The position numbers and the translations under genes were made by a program. From Sternotherus odoratus (lineage: Eukaryota; Chordata; Testudines; Kinosternidae), in contig JAVMKO010000004.1 in the NCBI GenBank assembly GCA_032164245.1, forward strand, positions 37,673,626-37,737,625: DNA of 64,000 bases. The letters run 5' to 3'. Under the pieces are notes generated by a model. The model saw only the letters and a list, made by a program, of their open reading frames with translations, searched no databases and was not told the DNA's origin. Positions 57,398 through 64,000 of the stretch are shown here, one piece after another; within the stretch, counting starts at the first letter, position 1; every line of letters begins with the position of its first letter.

Positions 57398-60290
57398 CTC
57401 TGAATGTAAATTATGTAACAGATAGGCAACATCATCCCTTATTGCTCCAGAACCCCAAATTGATGCTAATCAACATTAGCTCCCATTGACTCCAATAACT
57501 TCCAGGCTCAGCCCCTAAATGAGTACATTACATTGATGTACTTTTAAGACTTTACTCCTCCAGTTCCAAGATGCAAAGTATTGCAGGCAAATTAGGTACA
57601 TGTCAATCTAACCTATGCTTTTTCAGTCCCACTGACAAGCAAAGTATTATGTCATTAACGAAGTATGTCATAAGGACTATCCGTGCTTATAAGCACTTGA
57701 GCTGTGAAAGGCATGGTTTCTGTGCCTGGCAGACAGGTTGTAGACTTGGCTCCTGGTTTATAATGCAAAACCCGTCATAAGATGGATGTGTATTAAGGTA
57801 TTAGGTGTCTCTAAAATCAGTGCTTAGATTTTTACGGAACACATTTGTGATCATGGCCCTGTCCGCACCATCAAAAGACTTGTTTTTATAATGTAGAATA
57901 TCTTTATCTTTCTAAGTGAATTGCAATAGGTACCGCCTGTTTACCAAAGATGAGTCAATCAAAAACAGAATATGCTGAAGTATGTGTTTATGAAAATCTT
58001 TGTTTGTTTGTGACTACTGTGATGTTATAACTTTGTGAGGAGCAGGGTTTCTGATTTGATACACAGATTTTTGCAACACGGAGTAGTGAGTTTTTATGAA
58101 TATATATTACATATTTTCCCTATTCCAGGTTGCAAAAGATCTCTGTGTGTATGTGTTTTTTGTATGTATGTGTGAAAAATGGCAGAATTAAATTCCATTA
58201 TGTGCAAGATTAACAATCTCATCTACCTCCCTCTCTGCCCCTATGCATTCACAGCAAGGATTGAACCCTGAACCTTCAGTACAGGCTATCACTTGAGGTG
58301 GAGAACTAACTAAGCTAGCTGTCACTAAGAAAACTGTTATTCCACAGGGGAGGACAGATTTTGAGTCTAGGTACAAGATCTAAGGAGTGGTTGGGGTAGG
58401 GAGAGAAGGAAGAGTCCAGTCCATCCTGGCTTCCTTAGTTTATCCCCATCCTGGGAGCTGCAGGAGCTCCAGGCAAATGTAGTTCCCTAGAGGATGGAGG
58501 AGAACGGAACACTTGGCCAGTTGCTGTGTCTGGGGGGTGGAGCCCAGCCAGATTCTACCACATGTGATGCCCCTTAAGAGGTGAGGGCAATGGGGTCATG
58601 TGCCAGGTCTGGCAGAGGAAGAACCTAGCCCAGCTCTCTTTCTCCCTCTTTCCCAACCCTGTACAGAGGCTCCAAGGTTTCCAGATGTTCCCAACACAGA
58701 GTCTGCTCCTGCTGCTTTGGTGGCAGGATGAATCCAGCCTTAGAATGTTTCTGTGCTCAATTATAATTGTCAAAATTATACTGAGGAACATAAGCAACAA
58801 AAGGGAAATGGTAGTTAATAGACTATCAGCAAAATCAGAATGAAATCTCATAGGAGGATGAAATGGCTCTTCCCTAGCTTGAGGGCATTCACACTTCTGA
58901 ATATCAAAGGCCTGCTACAAACAATGGGAATGTTAATGTGTCTAAAACAAAAGCTCACAAAAATACTTTATAATGGAAAAGGTTGGGCAACCAAAATATA
59001 AGGGTCACTACCAGCTCCTCCTTAAATAACAGAAACCAAAAGTTCCCACTGAAGTTCCATAGAGGGTGACACAGCCAGAGGATTGAGACACAAAGAGGAC
59101 ACTGAATTCCTGACTCTGCAACGGGGGCTGCAGGTGGTCAGCAGAAACAGAGTAATGGAGTGCAAACTGCAGACAGGAGGGAGTTGGCCTGGAGCTAATC
59201 CCCAAAGTGACCAGGAGGAGGCACTGGACTGGCAGAGAGTGATGCACCCAGTGACAGGGATAAACTAATTTAAAAAAATCATTGCTATAACGCCTATAAA
59301 ATATGCATACCTATTGTAACTCATAACCACAACCCTGCTGTGTTCTCTTGTCTTTTCTATGGAATAGCATCTGTTTTATAACACTGATGCAAGGGAATAA
59401 TTTATACTGTTAATAGTTCTATTTCTTTTATAGAAATGTTGCAATTAAACATCCAGTTTGAATTTAGCTACAGTATATTATTTCTCTCACCTGCAATAAA
59501 ACTTAAAATAGGAAAATCAGTTTGCAAGAGATAATGAAACCTAAACAATCCTTAATATAATATAATATAATATAATAAAATATAATTAATTTGACTTGAC
59601 ATGTATGTTTGTCAGACATGTATATTTAATTTAATCACCACACATATATAAAACAGTCAAAGCACTTTTTAAAATCTCCTATTTTCTTTTCATACACAGA
59701 AGAAGGAATTCCCACAGAGATTTGTATTAGCTCACCCTGAAGGGGAAAAAAATCTCCTTTAGCTCCCCTGGTAGAGCTGTCATGTGCATTTATGAAGGTT
59801 CCCTTTTGGATCCTGGCTATAGTCGTTAATAGGGTGATCACATACCAAATATAAATGTGACCCTACATTATGGTTTAGTGTGGGAGGTTCCATTAATGGA
59901 AAAGATTGCTCTAGTGTTTGGGCCCCTGCTGTGGATATCACTTTTTTTTTTATGTGCTAGCAGCCAGCTAGATGATATTTGGAATAGCATTTAGACCTCT
60001 AACTAAGATACCTGATTTGTATGTTCCGTCAGGTAGTTATTGTTCAGGCGTATGTCACTTACACCCGTAATCAATTGCTAAATAAAAGTTTAGGTAGGTG
60101 TAATTTTGTATTCCCCTTTGATAGATTGTTCCTCATGTTTGTTCAGATTCATCTGATATGGCTCCCTTTTAGGTGTTGGTATATTATAAAAATCTTCATT
60201 GAAACTGAGGCGTGCCTTTGGTCCCACCAAGCCCAGGTGCTCCCCAAACTCCCAACATTTCCCAGTGCCGGGGGCTTGTGATACTCAGAC
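57398..60290. other. AT-rich non-coding stretch
   Basis: No gene recognised. At about 58200-58330 there is a tRNA-like or MIR-like patch (GGATTGAACCCTGAACC). A TATAA repeat lies at 59554-59580. Frames of 60-98 codons have no domain. Confidence 0.35.
59554..59580. repeat. TATAA microsatellite
   Basis: About five tandem copies of a 5-bp ATATA-type unit. Confidence 0.85.
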
Positions 60291-60415
60291 CTGGGCTACA
60301 CCTAAAACTTAAGTCAACCTAGCTACTTTGCTCAAGGGTGTGAAAATTTCTTTTGGTCTCCGTGGCAAGTGTCTACACTACATTGGTGTAGCTGCAGCTG
60401 GGTAGACATAGCCTC
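60291..60415 (+). mobile_element. Harbinger-like MITE, short or deleted copy
   Basis: Left CTGGGCTACACCTAAAAC with AAGTCAACCTAGCTAC, right GGGTAGACATAGCC. It resembles the family with CTACAC / GTAGAC ends also seen at the end of the window. The inside is much shorter than a full copy. The target duplication was not resolved. Confidence 0.5.
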
Positions 60416-60449
60416 AAATTGACTTTCAGTGAGTCATAAAAATGAAGAT

Positions 60450-60600
60450 GGACACTTAGTGGGATTTTCTCGAGCACCTAGGCAGCTAATGAAGTGCCTG
60501 TCTTCATCTTTAAGTGCCTGTTAAATACGTTTTAAAAATCTGGCCCTAACTCAGTTCTGAAGATGGGACTTAGGTGCTTTCGAAAGTTTTACCCAATATG
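60450..60600. repeat. Palindromic short repeat
   Basis: GGATTTTCTCGAGCACCTAGG on the left and GGACTTAGGTGCTTTCGAAAG on the right are inverted versions of one another, with AAATCTGGCCCTAACTC in between. It belongs to the TTAGGTGC type found repeatedly in this window. Confidence 0.5.
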
Positions 60601-60851
60601 AACAAATTTCTCTCCTAGTTGGGAAATGTTTTGTGTTCAGTGGCTTTAATCTGAAATATCTCCAAATTTTGTATTGAATGCAAACACACATTCTGTTTTA
60701 CCCCTGTTGTCTAATATATGAGAATGTTATGCACTATTACTAGTGCACTTTTGTTTCGCCAAGGGCTTAGGCACTTTCTTCTAGATGCAGAGGTGATTCC
60801 AAATGGAATTAACTGAAAATTCCTAGCTCCTAAAGAGAGTTGCAAAGGATT

Positions 60852-60948
60852 GGTCCAGATCCTCAACTGGTGCAAAATTGTGTAGCTATATTGATGTTTC
60901 AGTGGAACTGCATCAATTTTCTCCTGCTGAGGATATAGTCTTTGGCAT
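60852..60948. repeat. Palindromic short repeat, CAGATCCTCA type
   Basis: GGTCCAGATCCTCAACTGG at the left and CTCCTGCTGAGGATATAGTC at the right are inverted. A symmetrical centre around CTATATTGATGTTTCAGTGG separates them. Confidence 0.5.
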
Positions 60949-60992
60949 GTCGGCACTGTTGGAACAGTCCCTGTTTTAGTGGTATCTGCCAA

Positions 60993-62810
60993 AACCTCCT
61001 GGAAGTGTCAAGTAAGGATAAAACCTTTGCTGTAGCTAATGTGAGAACCATGAGCCCTTCCTGTTCCATTACCTCATTCAGCTACTTAAAGTCTAAACAG
61101 ATTCTGATGCTACCAATGTTTATTGTTTTATTTATTTGCCAAAGAAAACACTGAAACACACCAATATGTCAACTCAGTAACTTTCTCTGTGATTGATTTT
61201 TTTCATTCACATTCTCTCTTCAATTTTGGAAGCAAAGTGAAAAAAAAACCACCACTGCATGGTGCAGCAATTTTTTATGGGGAGTGATATTTTTTTCCTG
61301 CACTGTTTCCTGTTAAAACAGGCCAATGTCCCCAAAGTTATCTGGGTTTCTTTCTTCTGTTTAGTGCAGGAGGTATGTTTCATAGGCGAAATCTTCTCCC
61401 AGTAGGGTGTGTGTGTAATTGAGGCCATTAAAATATTAAAGCAATAATCTTTCATTTCCTGATTCATTGTAATTTCCCTGCTGGAGATTATAAACTGTTT
61501 GTTATAGTTGCATTTGCTCTTGCTCACCTCCTAGCAGGCATTCTTGTTAGTTTCTGCAGACCTCCTATGATATGGAGGTTACAAAGCTGAACACCTTATA
61601 TCTGGACTGGAATTGTGGTATGTATGTTATAGTTTTTCTATTTTGTGTTTCTATCCTTCTTATTTATCAACCTGATAAAAGGGAAATTTCAAAGTTTTCC
61701 ACTGTTGTTAAAAAATTCTGCTCAAAATGTACCAGTGTTAATTTTAAACTTGAAAGTTGCTTTTGGTAGCTTTCCTGTGGATCATATCCAGTACTTCCTA
61801 ATGCTGGTAATTCTTCTTCAAGAAGATATGTTAAGTATGTGGTGGCATTTGGGGCCAGTTTTCAGAGTTGCTGATCACCAGCAGCACACATTAACTTTAA
61901 TTGGAGTAGTGGTATCTACCTACACATCTGAGAATCTGGCCCTTGGTTTTGTCTTTGTCCTTTAATTAATTACTTTGCCCTTGAGAGACTGATAAGTTAT
62001 CTCCATTCAAGTTTCATCAGTGCTGTGTTTAAAATGATCATGATGGGTAATTTTTAAAACTTTATATAATACATTTCTATTTTCCCTTTTTATATGTTAG
62101 TTTCTTAGAAAAATCATGACTTTTTACATTGATTTTTCAATGAAAGGCAAATCTCATCTTTATATTTTATTCTGCATGCATTTGAATTGCCAGAGGGCTC
62201 AGTTTCAGGATGGTTTGATGATGTTGCTGACAACCATTGGTTAAGAAGACAAAACAGCAAGTTGGAGATTGTTAAATCTGGCAGTTGTTTTATCTATCTG
62301 TAGACAAAATGAATTTTAACTAAACACTATATTACCTTGAGATTGCCTGCCTTCATCTTCATACTGTGTGCATACTAACCATTCTGTCTTGACATTTAAC
62401 CATTCTAGTTATTACACATGTATCAGTGAGCAAGGAATAATTAGGCCTGGCTCAATACCACTAAAAAGATTTAAATAGTTGTATAAATTCAGAAAAAGAG
62501 ATAAAGGAGATACAATAAGATGCTCTGACTCTTGAAGCTGCAAGCATAAAATATATATCGGTTCTAAAAAACAAAAACACCCATGATCACACACCATCCG
62601 CAAGAAAGTACTCCAGGATAGCATGAAATTAAAAGAGTTATCCAGGAAATATTCAAGGCAGTCCTCTAATTACTTCATTTAATATTTTAAAATCTGCTGT
62701 TGCTCTGACAATTTTGCTTCCTTGACAACCCATGCACACTGCAGTGGCAAGGGATTGTGAAATAGCATGACTATGAGAATCATTGGTTGCTCCTAGATTC
62801 TGTTTCCACT
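60993..62810. other. AT-rich non-coding stretch
   Basis: No gene recognised. A short repeat (GGGGCCAGTTTTCAGAG ... CTGAGAATCTGGCCC, inverted ends) lies at about 61849-61942. Frames of 65-106 codons have no domain. Confidence 0.35.
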
Positions 62811-62814
62811 GAGT

Positions 62815-62915
62815 CTTACCGTGTGACGTGGCAATAGGTTGCCTAATCTATCTCTGTCTCAGTTTGCCCATTCCTAAACTGGAGATGTTTCTCTGTTGGA
62901 TAGCAATGTCCTGAG
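62815..62915 (+). repeat. MIR-like SINE fragment
   Basis: TACCGTGTGACGTGGC, TCTGTCTCAGTTTGCCC and CTAAACTGGAGATG follow MIR order in sense orientation. Confidence 0.5.
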
Positions 62916-63144
62916 AAATGGGTCAAAGTTTTTATCTGAATTTTTTTTCACTGAGAAATGCTCACTGAGGACCAAAACGTTTTGGGAATTGATGTTGATT
63001 TTGGCAAATTGTTTCAGTTTGAAAAAAAAAGTTGGAATGCTTAGACCATTTTGACATTAATGAAATGTCTTGTTTAGATTTTTCCAGCTAGGGTTCACAC
63101 ACCACAGGAGGAGAAAGTGCCACCCTCCTTACAACTTTTTGTCC

Positions 63145-63377
63145 GGTGGTTAGGGCATATGTCCCCCTATTCCCGCCAACTCCAGGTGAGTGCCCTAGCC
63201 AGTAGGTTATGAGTCATTTTCTGTGTCTAGCCCACTGTGTATTCAAATATTTTTTAGAAAGCGGGACAGTTTCAATAGGAGAGTGGTGATTAAAGTACTT
63301 ACCTGGGTTCAAGTCTCTGCTCCAGAGCAGGTATTCAAACCTATGTTTCCCACATCCCAGTTGAGAGCCCTAACCAC
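63145..63377. repeat. Inverted tRNA-like repeat
   Basis: GTGGTTAGGGC at the left and GCCCTAACCAC at the right, with GGTTCAAGTCTCTGCTCC next to GAGCAGGTATTCAAACC inside, form a large inverted repeat of tRNA-like text. I recall this as a reptile MITE or SINE-derived palindrome. The family is not named. Confidence 0.55.
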
Positions 63378-63836
63378 TGGTCTGTAGGCTATAAGGACAC
63401 CACCTCTTCCTTCTCCCACTGTGTTTTGTGAATCAACTCCTTCATTTCCTTTGCTTTTATTAAAAATACACAAAATGACATTTTTCTGACTTTTCTTGAT
63501 TCAATGAGAATTCTGAAAAATTTCAGTTTAACCAAACTGATATATTTTTTAATTTTTCAGCCGGTGAACAGAAAAATCAATTATTTGGCCAGCTCAGGTT
63601 GTGAGGTTTAATTAATGTTTGAAAAACGCTTTGAGATGCTGGGATGAAATAAACATAACTTATATAAGTAATAGTAATCTAAGGTAAGAAAATTAACTGC
63701 CTTTGAAACAAGCATGCCAGGTTTCGGTCTTTATCTTCTTGTGTAGACACATTCTGGTTTTGTTGAGGTCAGGTAGAGATTCACAAAAGAATCCTAGTTC
63801 AGATTCCTCTGGTATGTCAGTTTGGTTAAGGAATAA

Positions 63837-64000
63837 AGGCTTGTCTACACTTAAAGCACTGTAGTGGCAGAACTGCACTGCTGTAGCACCTCAGTGTAGA
63901 CACTACCTAGGCTGATGGGAGTGGTTCTCTCATTGGTATAGGTGATCCACTTCCACAAGAGTGGCATCTGGGTTGATGGAAGAATTCTTCTGTTGACCTA
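63837..64000 (-). mobile_element. Harbinger-like MITE, cut by the window end
   Basis: After TAA (63834-63836) it begins AGGCTTGTCTACACTTAAAG and continues with AGCACTGTAGTGGCAG, CTCAGTGTAGACACTACC and GAAGAATTCTTC to the last base. It belongs to the family of the copy at 60291-60415, in the opposite orientation. The right end lies beyond the window. Confidence 0.65.

Noticed and set aside
1..64000. An undescribed multi-gene system
   Set aside because: No cluster of host coding genes exists in the window; every recognisable coding trace belongs to mobile elements.

Overview
The window looks like non-coding genomic DNA from a vertebrate, most likely a cryptodiran turtle. It is AT-rich. No exon of a host protein gene, no rRNA and no free-standing tRNA could be recognised, and no bacterial-style gene arrangement is present. 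The turtle call rests on the repeats. These are a tRNA-derived SINE of the tortoise (Cry) type whose 3' tail resembles CR1, several CR1/L3-type LINE 3' ends, MIR-like fragments, many hAT-like and Harbinger-like MITEs, and LTR elements of a kind I recall from turtle genomes. Family names are from memory and were not checked by search.

Layout: 1-3.6 kb is mostly unique sequence with a Harbinger-like MITE (342-639). A solo LTR with a perfect 5-bp target duplication lies at 3644-4390. From 4.4 to 16.9 kb there is AT-rich sequence with scattered MITEs, including a hAT copy at 8174-8304 and a second Harbinger-like copy at 15793-16076. A minus-strand CR1 is at 16974-17310. From 21.0 to 23.8 kb there is a cluster of LTR-like sequence. 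From 25 to 33 kb there are MITEs, a foldback repeat (30286-30474) and two plus-strand CR1 3' ends. From 36.9 to 37.6 kb a MIR is split by an inserted element. At 39373-39792 a SINE is split by a hAT MITE, with target duplications visible for both insertions. Further hAT MITEs are at 42820-42985 and 50523-51240.

The only long open reading frame that looks like real (element-encoded) coding sequence is at 54796-56391 (531 codons). It belongs to a decayed LTR retroelement or endogenous retrovirus that starts at 53667: a probable 5' LTR (53667-54408), a possible primer-binding site, a short ORF, the 531-codon ORF, and then a broken integrase fragment. Protease, reverse transcriptase, RNase H and the 3' LTR are missing. 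A 177-bp direct repeat lies on both sides of it. The two copies stop matching exactly at the first TG of the LTR, so the right-hand copy appears to preserve the empty integration site. This is the most informative structure in the window.

No host gene network can be described. I found no evidence for a new cellular system; the interest lies in layered insertions and in the recombination history around the 53-57 kb element.
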